Part shown: one piece after another, positions 18,523 through 26,662 of the stretch | Position numbering within the stretch: the first letter of the stretch is position 1 | Layout: every line of letters begins with the position of its first letter | From: MSPOR6 sp964652195 | GTDB lineage: Bacteria; Poribacteria; WGA-4E; WGA-3G | Reading direction: 5' to 3' | Length of the DNA stretch: 64,000 bases | NCBI GenBank assembly: GCA_964652195.1 | Contig: CAZZBB010000009.1 | Span: 16,279-80,278 of the forward strand | Program-made: the position numbers and the translations under genes | The notes under the pieces: model-generated | Databases searched by the model: none | Seen by the model: only the letters and a program-made list of their open reading frames with translations | What the model was told of the DNA's origin: nothing

Positions 18523-19173
18523 GTGGAAGAAGCTACTACTTTAGATCATTCTGAAGACGTATACGAACCATCGCTTACACCTGATAGTCTTGGTAAACTC
18601 GGGATGTGGATCTTCTTAATTGGGGATACTATGTCATTTGGAGCTTTACTTGCAGCTTATGCTGCAATCCGTGCTGGAGCAGGCGTAATTGGATGGGTTC
18701 CTCCAAGTGATATACTCGGAATTAACCTAACTGCTGGTATGACATTCTTACTTATATGTAGTAGTGTCACAATGGTAAAAGCATTAGAATCAATTCAAAA
18801 AGGCAATGTATCAAGGATGTGTACCTTCCTTGGATTTACGATTCTTGGAGGTGTTGTATTCCTTGGATTACAAGCCTATGAATGGTACCATTTAATTACG
18901 CACGGTTTGACACTCACTGGATTGCCAGAACACAGCATTTCAGGTGGTGTAATCAGTGGATCAACCCTGTTTGGACCTACTTTTTATGCAATCACTGGAT
19001 TTCACGGACTACATGTAACTGGAGGAGTAATTTATCTGATAGTTATTCTTATACACGGATTACGTGGTAGATATACTGCAGATTTTTACCATGAAGTCGA
19101 AATCGTAGGTCTATATTGGCACTTTGTTGACCTTATTTGGATTATGGTTTTCACTTTTATCTATCTATTGTAG
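18523..19173 (+). CDS. Cytochrome c oxidase subunit III (second)
   Basis: 216 residues starting at GTG with AAAGGAG 7 bases upstream. It shows the heme-copper oxidase subunit III pattern: KLGMWIFLIGDTMSFGALL in helix 1, LGLQAYEWYHLI with the conserved Glu-Trp, FYAITGFHGLHVTGGVIY, and a C-terminal HFVDLIWIMVFTFIYL of the cytochrome c oxidase or NorE-like family. It is clearly different from the shorter subunit III at 15896. It is followed 12 bases later by subunit IV, so the oxidase operon resumes here after the methyltransferase and the repeat. Confidence 0.9.
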   Translation: MEEATTLDHSEDVYEPSLTPDSLGKLGMWIFLIGDTMSFGALLAAYAAIRAGAGVIGWVPPSDILGINLTAGMTFLLICSSVTMVKALESIQKGNVSRMCTFLGFTILGGVVFLGLQAYEWYHLITHGLTLTGLPEHSISGGVISGSTLFGPTFYAITGFHGLHVTGGVIYLIVILIHGLRGRYTADFYHEVEIVGLYWHFVDLIWIMVFTFIYLL

Positions 19174-19185
19174 GAGGAAGCGATT

Positions 19186-19524
19186 ATGGCTCAAGATGGA
19201 CACGACAAACATCCAAGATATTTTTTGATTTTTTTATGGTTGGCAGTGCTAACTGCTATTGAGATTGGAGTAGCCATTCCTGAATACTCTGTTGTTCTCA
19301 AAGCTATACTCCTTATCGGATTAGCTTGTGGGAAGGCATATTTGGTTGCAGCCTATTTTATGCATTTGAAACTCGAGAAACGTACATTAGCAGCAATTGT
19401 AATTACACCATTTCTTATCTGTGTCTTTTTGGTGATTATGTTAATACCAGATTTAACATCAGATTCACGACATGAGGGTGTTGAAAAACCCCCAGCAGAA
19501 GTAGTAAATACATCCGATCACTAA
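19186..19524 (+). CDS. ctaF: Cytochrome c oxidase subunit IV
   Basis: 112 residues with three membrane helices, the prokaryotic COX4 family. The typical last pair of helices contains GKAYLVAAYFMHLKLEKRT, in which the YFMHLK segment is diagnostic. It starts at ATG after GGAGGAAGCG. A hydrophilic tail of about 25 residues follows the last helix. It is a small structural or assembly subunit of the aa3-type oxidase. Confidence 0.88.
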   Translation: MAQDGHDKHPRYFLIFLWLAVLTAIEIGVAIPEYSVVLKAILLIGLACGKAYLVAAYFMHLKLEKRTLAAIVITPFLICVFLVIMLIPDLTSDSRHEGVEKPPAEVVNTSDH

Positions 19525-19556
19525 GATCAAATTAAAACCTATTCTATAGGTAGGCA

Positions 19557-20207
19557 ATGATGGATAATCCTATCGAAAACCCTAATCAGGAGCCACATAG
19601 AATCGAAAAAAGTTCTATTCCTTGGATAGTATTAGGGGTGGTTATTCTTTGTGTTGCAGGAATTACACTTTGGTCATCTGTAAACTCAAATGATAAACCA
19701 CCTGAACCTACTCCATTGGTAAGTGTGCCTGATTTCAGTCTAACAAATCAACAAGGTATGTCGTTTGGTATATCTGATTTGGATGGAAAATTATGGGTTG
19801 TCGATTTTATCTTTACTAATTGTCCAACAATTTGTCCAATTATGACACAAGAAATGGCAGAACTGCAGACAGAAATTGAAAACGATAAGGTCATTTTTGT
19901 GTCTATCACTGTTGACCCGGAACGCGATACACCGCAAGTTCTTTCTCAATATGCATTAGATTATCGAGCAAAACAAGATAATTGGCACTTCCTAACGGGA
20001 GATAAGGAACAGATTTACAATTTAGCTAATAAAGGTTTTAAATTACCTGCTGCATATCATGAAGGTGTATTTCCACATAGTAGAAAATTCGTTGTCATAA
20101 AACCCGATAGAACAATACATGACTACTATGATAGTCGCAGTGAAGCTGCTATGCAGAAAATACGAAAGGACATAAAGCAACTACTCAAGAATGAGGAAAA
20201 TAACTGA
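19557..20207 (+). CDS. SCO1/SenC copper chaperone
   Basis: 216 residues with one N-terminal membrane anchor (about 24-42) and a thioredoxin-fold domain facing the periplasm. The copper site is complete: CPTICP provides the two cysteines and FPHSRKFVV the distal histidine. VSITVDPERDTPQVL is typical of the family. It delivers copper to the CuA centre of subunit II. Its stop overlaps the probable CTG start of a small membrane protein gene at 20204. Confidence 0.92.
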   Translation: MMDNPIENPNQEPHRIEKSSIPWIVLGVVILCVAGITLWSSVNSNDKPPEPTPLVSVPDFSLTNQQGMSFGISDLDGKLWVVDFIFTNCPTICPIMTQEMAELQTEIENDKVIFVSITVDPERDTPQVLSQYALDYRAKQDNWHFLTGDKEQIYNLANKGFKLPAAYHEGVFPHSRKFVVIKPDRTIHDYYDSRSEAAMQKIRKDIKQLLKNEENN

Positions 20208-20467
20208 ACCTTATAATCTCTATTCTTGCTTTTCTGATACATTTTCCTTTCGGATTTTATCGTGTTCGATATAGAAAGTTCAGTCGTCCTTGGGGTAGAT
20301 GCTTATATATCCCAATAGTTCTAAACTTTGTAGTACGTCGTTTTATTCTTCAATGGCATTGGCAGACAGCATTAGTGTATTTATGGCCAGCTACATTACT
20401 CGCACATATCATTGGAACATGGATTGGCTATCACTATAAACCGTGTAATGATATGAAAACAGAGTAG
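20204..20467 (+). CDS. Small membrane protein with a probable CTG start
   Basis: An 87-codon open frame with no ATG or TTG and only one late GTG, yet with strongly protein-like content: a hydrophobic first helix, a basic YRVRYRKFSRPWGR loop, an FILQWHW segment, and a second helix ending in HIIGTWIGYHY. GAGGA lies 6 bases before the CTG at 20204, and the CTGA overlaps the stop of the SCO gene in the manner of coupled genes. I read it as a real gene translated from CTG; an ATT a few codons later is the alternative start. The family is not recognised. It ends the oxidase operon. Confidence 0.55.
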   Translation: MNLIISILAFLIHFPFGFYRVRYRKFSRPWGRCLYIPIVLNFVVRRFILQWHWQTALVYLWPATLLAHIIGTWIGYHYKPCNDMKTE

Positions 20468-20496
20468 GATAACCTTACAATTATTAATGAGATAAG

Positions 20497-22398
20497 ATGA
20501 TGAAAAAAATATACGTCCCTGTTGACAACTCTGATTATTCTGATGCAAGTATTGACTTAGCTGTGGAATTCGCAAGGCATTTCGATTCACAATTGGTAGG
20601 ATCACACGTTTATGCAGCGAAAATGCATGACGTTCGCTTTAAACAGATGGAGTATACCCTTCCAGAAGAATATCAGGATGAAGTTGAACTCGAAAAACAG
20701 CGACGTATACACGATACACTTATTACTATGGGGCTTCAACTCATTTCTGACTCCTACCTTGAGGTCATGAAGAAGAAGTGCGAGAAGTTCAATATACCAT
20801 TTGAACCACAAATGCCTGAAGGTAAACACTACATTAAACTTGTAGAAGATATCCAAGAAGGCGATTATGATCTCGTTATTATGGGTGCCCTTGGGATGGG
20901 GGCAGTAAAAGATAGCCTTATCGGTGGAGTTACAGAACGCGTTGTTAGAAGAATTACCACGGATACCCTCGTAGTGCGAAACCTTGATCCAATTGAAGAA
21001 CAACAAGGAAATATACTTGTTGGTATTGATGGAAGTCCTGAATCTTTTTCAGGGCTAAAAACCGCTATCCAACTCGGGCAAAAGTTCAACAAACAGGTTG
21101 AAGCTGTCGGTGTATATGATCCATATCTACACTATATCGTCTTTAACTCTGTAGTGAACGTACTTACTGAACGCGCCGCAAGAACATTTAGATTTAAAGA
21201 ACAGGAACAACTACATGAAGAGGTAATTGATACTGGATTAGCCAAGATATATCAATCCCATTTAGAAGTCGCTCGTTCTATCGCAAAAGAGGAACACGAC
21301 TATAATCTAAAAATTACGCTACTTGATGGTAAAGCCTACGAAAAAATAATACAATACACACGTAAAACAGAACCATGGTTGCTCGTATTAGGACGCATCG
21401 GTGTCCATAGCGAACAAGAAATGGATATTGGAAGTACAGCAGAGAATCTCCTACGTCTTGCACCATGTAATGTACTCCTATCAAGCCAACGGTATTTCCC
21501 ACAAATAGATGTAAAAGCAGAGGAAACATTGGTATGGACTCAAGAAGCAATGGATCGTATGGAGAAAGCGCCTCCTCTTGTGCGTGGTATAGCAAAGACT
21601 GCTGTTCATCGGTTTGCTATCGAACGCGGACATTCTGTCATTACAGAGAGTGTTATTGAAAAGGCTATGGAAGCAATTATGCCACAACGCGCTTCAGAGA
21701 AATTAACACGCGTGGCAAAAGAGATCGCTGAACAGAAAGTAATTGAATTAGGAGATGTCCAGACATATATTTGTGGTGAATGTGGATATGCAGCACATAA
21801 TCAACAACCTGTCGTTTGTCCCGTTTGTAGTTCTCCTCCAGAACGATTCCAGATGGTTAACAAGGATTCTCTGGATCATATTGCTATTGATGAAGGTGGT
21901 ACAGAAGAAGAGGAAACATTCGATGGTGTGCGTCTGCAGTGGTCTGATCAAGCGAAAAAGGCGTTACGTACTGTTCCACGTGGCTACATGCGTCGAAATG
22001 TCAAAGCACGTATTGAAAAATCTGCTCGTTCTCAAAAAATACACACTATTACAAATGACTTTGCAACCCAGATAATTGACGAAAGCATGGGGGAAGCAGC
22101 AGCAGTTCGTGAAGATGCACCTGAACTTAGAGCCATGCAAACTCAGACCGAATCACAAAATACTCAAGACACTAACAGCTTTGCAAGTACTTTAAAATGG
22201 ACAGTAGAAGCAATTGATCGGTTAAACTTAGTCCCTGAAGGTTTCATGCGTAATATTACCCAAACCCGCATAGAACAAAGAGCAATTGAAGCAGAAATTA
22301 CTGAAATAACTCTCGATTTTGCCGCACGCGTTATTGAGGATGGAAGAAGTCTGGCAAATGAAGTATTAGGTGAATACTACCAACAGACGCAAGAGTAA
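20497..22398 (+). CDS. Universal stress / PCP_red / rubredoxin multidomain protein
   Basis: 633 residues, apparently soluble. Residues 1-162 and about 170-330 are two universal stress protein domains; the first has the nucleotide-loop-like MGALGMGAVKDSLIGGVTE and the second a weaker equivalent. Three PCP_red-type helical domains follow, beginning at W347, W482 and W568; each starts with W, two residues later a small charged helix, then a V-P-x-x-x-R or M-R turn. Between the first and second lies a rubrerythrin-type rubredoxin knuckle with C426, C429, C441 and C444. PCP_red is otherwise the C-terminal domain of BchB/ChlB. The mixture suggests a redox-responsive scaffold that may handle tetrapyrroles; no function is established by the sequence. 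Confidence 0.8.
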   Translation: MMKKIYVPVDNSDYSDASIDLAVEFARHFDSQLVGSHVYAAKMHDVRFKQMEYTLPEEYQDEVELEKQRRIHDTLITMGLQLISDSYLEVMKKKCEKFNIPFEPQMPEGKHYIKLVEDIQEGDYDLVIMGALGMGAVKDSLIGGVTERVVRRITTDTLVVRNLDPIEEQQGNILVGIDGSPESFSGLKTAIQLGQKFNKQVEAVGVYDPYLHYIVFNSVVNVLTERAARTFRFKEQEQLHEEVIDTGLAKIYQSHLEVARSIAKEEHDYNLKITLLDGKAYEKIIQYTRKTEPWLLVLGRIGVHSEQEMDIGSTAENLLRLAPCNVLLSSQRYFPQIDVKAEETLVWTQEAMDRMEKAPPLVRGIAKTAVHRFAIERGHSVITESVIEKAMEAIMPQRASEKLTRVAKEIAEQKVIELGDVQTYICGECGYAAHNQQPVVCPVCSSPPERFQMVNKDSLDHIAIDEGGTEEEETFDGVRLQWSDQAKKALRTVPRGYMRRNVKARIEKSARSQKIHTITNDFATQIIDESMGEAAAVREDAPELRAMQTQTESQNTQDTNSFASTLKWTVEAIDRLNLVPEGFMRNITQTRIEQRAIEAEITEITLDFAARVIEDGRSLANEVLGEYYQQTQE

Positions 22399-22458
22399 AA
22401 AGGTTAATCCAGTATTCAATTACAGTTTCTGCTGAATATTAATAGCAATAGGATTGAT

Positions 22459-22887
22459 ATGGCTGATTTACCAACTATTACTTTTCAGATCCTTGGTCCA
22501 AATGAAGGGGCTGCAGAAGGTTCCACACAAGGTCTCTGGTTTAAAGTAAAATCTGATCCTCCACCACAAGAAGACTTGTTAGTTGCCTTAAAAGTATCCT
22601 CATCAAACGGAGAAGTGAAACAATCAGGGGTTATCATGATTCTGAAGCATGAATCCCATTCTGCAGACTTGTTCTATAAGACTGTTCTCGGTGAACTTGA
22701 CGTTTGGTTGGAAATTGAGCCAACCTCCTCTCTCCAAAACCGTGAATTTCCACTTATTACAAATGAAGGTTATGTTGTTGAAACAGGATATTCTTTTCCT
22801 GAGTACAACATCGGGATGTTGTCGAAAATAGTTCCATTTCAGTGGAACGGCCCTGATCATGGTTTGTGGACAGATGAAAATAGGTAA
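22459..22887 (+). CDS. Unknown soluble protein, probably beta-rich
   Basis: 142 residues with no signal peptide or membrane helix. Alternating hydrophobic strands (LLVALKVSSSNG, SGVIMILKHESHS, ELDVWLEIEP) suggest an immunoglobulin-like beta-sandwich. It lies between the universal-stress fusion and the propeller gene, about 60 bases after the former. I do not recognise the family, and nothing in it indicates catalysis. Confidence 0.55.
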   Translation: MADLPTITFQILGPNEGAAEGSTQGLWFKVKSDPPPQEDLLVALKVSSSNGEVKQSGVIMILKHESHSADLFYKTVLGELDVWLEIEPTSSLQNREFPLITNEGYVVETGYSFPEYNIGMLSKIVPFQWNGPDHGLWTDENR

Positions 22888-23104
22888 TATGACAATTCAG
22901 ATAGAGAAGATGGAATATCTGAGACCGGTAACCTAATCGTAACTTTTTGGAGTTATTTCATAGTTTTATATGTAGGGCTTACAGGATAATGATTATATTG
23001 AGTTCACGTTATTTAGATAGAAGTACGATTAATAATTCGCAGGCGTATAGGATGTTAAGAATCATGAATAACACACATATTAACTCTGGTGCTGGAGGAA
23101 AGTA

Positions 23105-24418
23105 ATGAACAATAAAATTTCTATAAATCGAGTAATTACAGTATTAAGTCTTTTAATTCTCTTTTTCTTAAAGACCAGTTGCGCACAGGTTGTTGTAGAT
23201 ACAGATAACGCGGCAAGTAGTAATTGGCATCAGTGGCGTGGACCAAACAACGATGGAATAAGTAATGATACCGATGCTCCAACACAGTGGAGTCAAACAG
23301 AAAATGTTAAATGGCGTTTGCCTCTTCCAGGTGAAGGCGCATCTACACCTGTAATTTGGGATGAAAAAATCTTCCTTACTTGTGCTGATGGTGATAATGT
23401 GGTATTGATGTGTGTTAACACACAAGGAGATGAAGTATGGAAACGCACATTAGCAACAGGTAATAGAAGATCTCGGGGGGATGAAGTTAACTTCGCTGCA
23501 CCGTCACCTACCACTGATGGTAAACATGTATGGGCATTTTTGGGGAATGGTGATCTGGTTTGTTATGATTATGATGGAAATCAGGTATGGAAGACAAACC
23601 TGCAAGAACGATACGGGGAATTTAGCCTATATTTTATAATGTCAACTTCACCGCTCTTCTACAAAGATAGGTTATACTTGCATCTAATTCACAGTAATGC
23701 ATGGTTAGTGCTAGCGCTTGATAAGATGAACGGTGAAGAGATTTGGAAACAGAAGCGGAAAAGTGATGCAATACAGGAATCTGAACAAGCATATACCTCA
23801 CCAATGTTATACCGTGACGCTGAACGGGAATTTCTTGTTGTACATGGCGCAGACTATGTCACAGCACATAAGCTTGATGATGGAAGCGAAATTTGGCGAT
23901 GCGGTGGATTCAATCCTGCTGAAAATTACAACCGATCCTTCCGATTGGTCGCTTCACCAGTTTCAACTGAGGGATTAATAGTCGTGCCTTCAGCAAAAAA
24001 TGGTCCAGTGATAGGAATTGACCCGTCAGGAAGTGGGGATATAACCGATACTCAATGGCAAAAATGGAAACTAAGTAGAGGCACCCCAGATGTGCCTTCA
24101 CCACTTATACACGATGGTTTAGTATATTTATGTCGTGAAAATGGTGATCTGCTCTGTATTGACGCAAAAACAGGTGAGCAACTCTATAGACACCAGACAC
24201 ATCGACATCGACACCGTTCATCTCCAGTATATGCAAATGGACATATATACCTAACTGCCAGAGATGGTGTTGTAAATGTTGTGAAGGCTGGTAGAGACTT
24301 TGAGATAGTTGCTACAAATGATATAGATGAAGAAATTGCTGCGTCTCCTGTTATATTAAATGGCACACTATACCTACGCAGCTACGATGCCTTGTATGCA
24401 ATTGGACAGAAAGAGTGA
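23105..24418 (+). CDS. Exported PQQ-like beta-propeller protein
   Basis: 437 residues with a signal peptide ending around TSCAQ; the cysteine lacks a good lipobox. The mature protein opens with WHQWRGPNNDGIS, the typical start of this PQQ-binding-like propeller family. Repeated blades follow with motifs such as GDEVWKR, GNQVWKTN and GEEIWKQK. No catalytic or PQQ-liganding set of an alcohol dehydrogenase is evident, so a binding or scaffolding role is more likely. GGAGGAAAGTA precedes the ATG. Its stop overlaps the GTG of the Mrp-like ATPase gene by four bases. Confidence 0.78.
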   Translation: MNNKISINRVITVLSLLILFFLKTSCAQVVVDTDNAASSNWHQWRGPNNDGISNDTDAPTQWSQTENVKWRLPLPGEGASTPVIWDEKIFLTCADGDNVVLMCVNTQGDEVWKRTLATGNRRSRGDEVNFAAPSPTTDGKHVWAFLGNGDLVCYDYDGNQVWKTNLQERYGEFSLYFIMSTSPLFYKDRLYLHLIHSNAWLVLALDKMNGEEIWKQKRKSDAIQESEQAYTSPMLYRDAEREFLVVHGADYVTAHKLDDGSEIWRCGGFNPAENYNRSFRLVASPVSTEGLIVVPSAKNGPVIGIDPSGSGDITDTQWQKWKLSRGTPDVPSPLIHDGLVYLCRENGDLLCIDAKTGEQLYRHQTHRHRHRSSPVYANGHIYLTARDGVVNVVKAGRDFEIVATNDIDEEIAASPVILNGTLYLRSYDALYAIGQKE

Positions 24419-25302
24419 AAAGCTATAAGGAACTACCCGATGATGCCGGTTCTAACATTGTTGGACAAGTTACCGCACAAGCCAACAGACTCAATCAACG
24501 ACTAAACTCTGTTAAATATACTATAGCGGTGATGAGTGGCAAAGGGGGTGTTGGTAAGAGTGCTGTCACAACGAATGTGGCAACTGCATTAACTTTAGCA
24601 GGTTGTTCTGTAGGGGTTGTTGATGCCGATATTAACAGTCCAACGATCGCCAAAATGATGGGAGTACGAGATACTACCTTAGAATATACTTCGGCAGGTG
24701 TCAAACCAGCAATCACTACACTCGGAATCAAAGTCATCTCTATGGATCTACTCTTATCCGAAGATGATGCCCCAGTATTATGGAATGCACATTCTCAGAA
24801 AGATGCGTTCACTTGGCGTAGTACAATGGAGGTTGGGGCATTACGAGAATTCATTGGGGATACAGAATGGGAAGAATTAGATTATCTCCTCCTTGATTTA
24901 CCACCTGGTTCTGAACGATTAGCAAACCTCGTTGAACTCATACCCTCTCTTAGTGGTGTGGTTGTTGTAACGATTCCATCAGATGTATCACAACTGGTTG
25001 TAAAGAAATCTATGACGATGGCAAGAGACGTCCTTAATGTACCAATTATTGGGGTTGTAGAGAATATGTCACACTATGTTTGTCATCATTGTGGTGAAAG
25101 TGAACCACTATTTTCAAATGAAGATACTGTTGAAAATACTTTCCAATTCACTTTACTCGGTAAGATACCCTTTGATCCAAAACTTTCACAGTGTAGTGAT
25201 AGTGGAATACCTTATTTAGAACAATTCCCCAATAATCCTGCAAGTGAAGCAATCGTTGAGACGTCTCAAAATATACAGAAATACTTTAATCCACTAACTT
25301 AA
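24415..25302 (+). CDS. Mrp/ApbC-type P-loop ATPase
   Basis: 295 residues starting at GTG in a GTGA overlap with the preceding stop. The deviant Walker A motif MSGKGGVGKSAVTTN is followed by DADINSPTIAKMMG (switch I) and LLLDLPPGSER, where Mrp proteins have DxPPGT. VENMSHYVCHHCGE carries the CxxC pair that bridges a 4Fe-4S cluster between two Mrp subunits. Such proteins insert or carry Fe-S clusters, or act as partitioning-type ATPases. Here it may serve the radical SAM enzyme at 26663, which needs several Fe-S clusters. Confidence 0.82.
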   Translation: MKSYKELPDDAGSNIVGQVTAQANRLNQRLNSVKYTIAVMSGKGGVGKSAVTTNVATALTLAGCSVGVVDADINSPTIAKMMGVRDTTLEYTSAGVKPAITTLGIKVISMDLLLSEDDAPVLWNAHSQKDAFTWRSTMEVGALREFIGDTEWEELDYLLLDLPPGSERLANLVELIPSLSGVVVVTIPSDVSQLVVKKSMTMARDVLNVPIIGVVENMSHYVCHHCGESEPLFSNEDTVENTFQFTLLGKIPFDPKLSQCSDSGIPYLEQFPNNPASEAIVETSQNIQKYFNPLT

Positions 25303-25352
25303 TGTGGGATTGTTGACCATGAGTTCTCCTACAACATTTTTGGAGATGATAA

Positions 25353-25877
25353 ATGAAATTCCTATGTATAGAATGTGAAACTGCAATGAAATTTAAGGAT
25401 GTAACCCGTCCTGAACAGGGTTCTATTACTGCAGTTTTCGAATGTCCAGATTGTTTTACGGAAATTGCAATGTTCCTAAATCCATCCGAAACACAAATGT
25501 TAAAATCGATGGATTTAAAACTCGGTGGAACCAATGAGGCCGCACAACCGATGCAGATGGTCCGTTCCCAATTGCAAACAGGTAAAGAAGTTTCAATACA
25601 AGACATTACATCCGAAACAAGTATTGGTGAAACATCTGAAGGTGGGAAATGTCCCTTTACTTCCGTAATTTCTGAAGCTTACGAAGAAAAATCCGAACCT
25701 GAAACTGATGGCTTTAAATGGACACAAGAAGCATTAGATCGTTTAGAACGGATACCTGCATTTGTTCGACCAATGGCGAAAATGGGGATTGAAAGTTTCG
25801 CAAAAGAAAATGGACATACAGAAATCACTGCTGAGGTAATGGATCAAGCACGTGGGAACTTTCCAGCACAGTTCTAA
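25353..25877 (+). CDS. Zinc-ribbon plus PCP_red protein
   Basis: 174 residues. Cysteines C5, C8, C31 and C34 form a zinc ribbon or rubredoxin-like knuckle. After a linker comes a PCP_red domain starting at W123 (FKWTQEALDRLERIP), containing FVRPMAKMGIESFAKENGH and ending at EVMDQARGNF, close to the arrangement at the end of BchB. GGAGATGA lies 6 bases before the ATG. Just after the TAA stop, the +1 frame continues for 38 codons as an Ala/Glu-rich coiled-coil-like segment up to 25992, so the natural product may be longer (a frameshift or a sequence error). Confidence 0.78.
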   Translation: MKFLCIECETAMKFKDVTRPEQGSITAVFECPDCFTEIAMFLNPSETQMLKSMDLKLGGTNEAAQPMQMVRSQLQTGKEVSIQDITSETSIGETSEGGKCPFTSVISEAYEEKSEPETDGFKWTQEALDRLERIPAFVRPMAKMGIESFAKENGHTEITAEVMDQARGNFPAQF

Positions 25878-25878
25878 A

Positions 25879-25992
25879 CCCGCAGAAGCTGCCGAAACAC
25901 GAGCAGAACATGAAGCAAAACCAGCTGATACTGCTGAAGCAGAAGTCGCTGAACTTAGAGAACAGATTGCTCGTATACAATCCCATTCCTAA
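25879..25992 (+). pseudogene. Frameshifted coiled-coil extension of the preceding gene
   Basis: In the +1 frame relative to the gene at 25353, codons from 25879 read PAEAAETRAEHEAK and then AELREQIARIQSHS before a TAA at 25990. This composition (Ala, Glu, Arg, Gln, heptad-like) is clearly protein-like, and it begins two bases after the upstream stop. Three readings are possible: a sequencing indel, a true frameshift mutation, or programmed +1 slippage at TTC TAA. An independent 46-codon gene from a GTG at 25852 is less likely. Confidence 0.45.
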
Positions 25993-26066
25993 TTGGCTAT
26001 CTGAAGTCTTATGGATTCCTGGAAGTAGGACAATCTTAGAATATGGTGGATAATCTGATATAAACA

Positions 26067-26525
26067 ATGCGGACGATAGTAGAACTCTCCATCAGGTTTA
26101 TTCATCTAACTTCAGCAATAATTTGGTTCGGAGGTGTCTTCTTTACGACATTAATTACATTACCAATAGTCCGAGGGAACATACAAACACAAGATTTACT
26201 TAAAATACACAATCGATTTCGTGGTATCATCTCATTGATGATACATGTACTATACATAACAGGTGCAATTGTGGTCTTCATTGTCGCTTGGAACAACAAC
26301 ATGAAATTAAATGCAGAATACATGATTGTCTCTGCTGCAAAATTAGGTGCATTCGGGCTAATGGCACTCTTTTGGGGATTATATAGTTCACTATATCGTA
26401 AACATCTTGAAGTGGCGGCACCTAATAGTAGCATCAGCATTCCAACACATATCAATCTATTCGGACATTTAACACTCTTTTCAGGATTAATTGTTATCGC
26501 ACTGGCATTGCTCCTAAGAATTTAA
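26067..26525 (+). CDS. CopD/DUF-type four-helix membrane protein
   Basis: 152 residues with four membrane helices (about 10-30, 50-75, 88-108 and 128-150). The first helix RFIHLTSAIIWFGGVFF has the His and Trp-Phe-Gly-Gly pattern of CopD-like and related membrane families thought to bind heme or copper. Another histidine precedes each later helix (KIHNRFRG, INLFGHLTLFSG), so a heme-binding four-helix bundle is possible. There is no strong ribosome site. It lies between two PCP_red genes and may be the membrane component of that group. Confidence 0.6.
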   Translation: MRTIVELSIRFIHLTSAIIWFGGVFFTTLITLPIVRGNIQTQDLLKIHNRFRGIISLMIHVLYITGAIVVFIVAWNNNMKLNAEYMIVSAAKLGAFGLMALFWGLYSSLYRKHLEVAAPNSSISIPTHINLFGHLTLFSGLIVIALALLLRI

Positions 26526-26662
26526 AATATATGCACCCTGGTAGGTGCGGTTTCTAACCGCACCATTTACCCAGACTCATCAGGCAAAATACGTGTATGG
26601 TATTCTGCATTGGTTAGGAATCCGCATTTACCGTAAGTATGAAATATTGGATTTCACTATAA
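26526..26662. repeat. Palindromic intergenic element
   Basis: The 137-base gap before the radical SAM gene contains GGTGCGGTTTCTAACCGCACC at about 26544, with 9-base arms around a short central TCT. This is one of several hairpins in the window built as a variable stem around a short A/T-rich centre. No T-run follows, so it is not a standard terminator. Confidence 0.5.
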
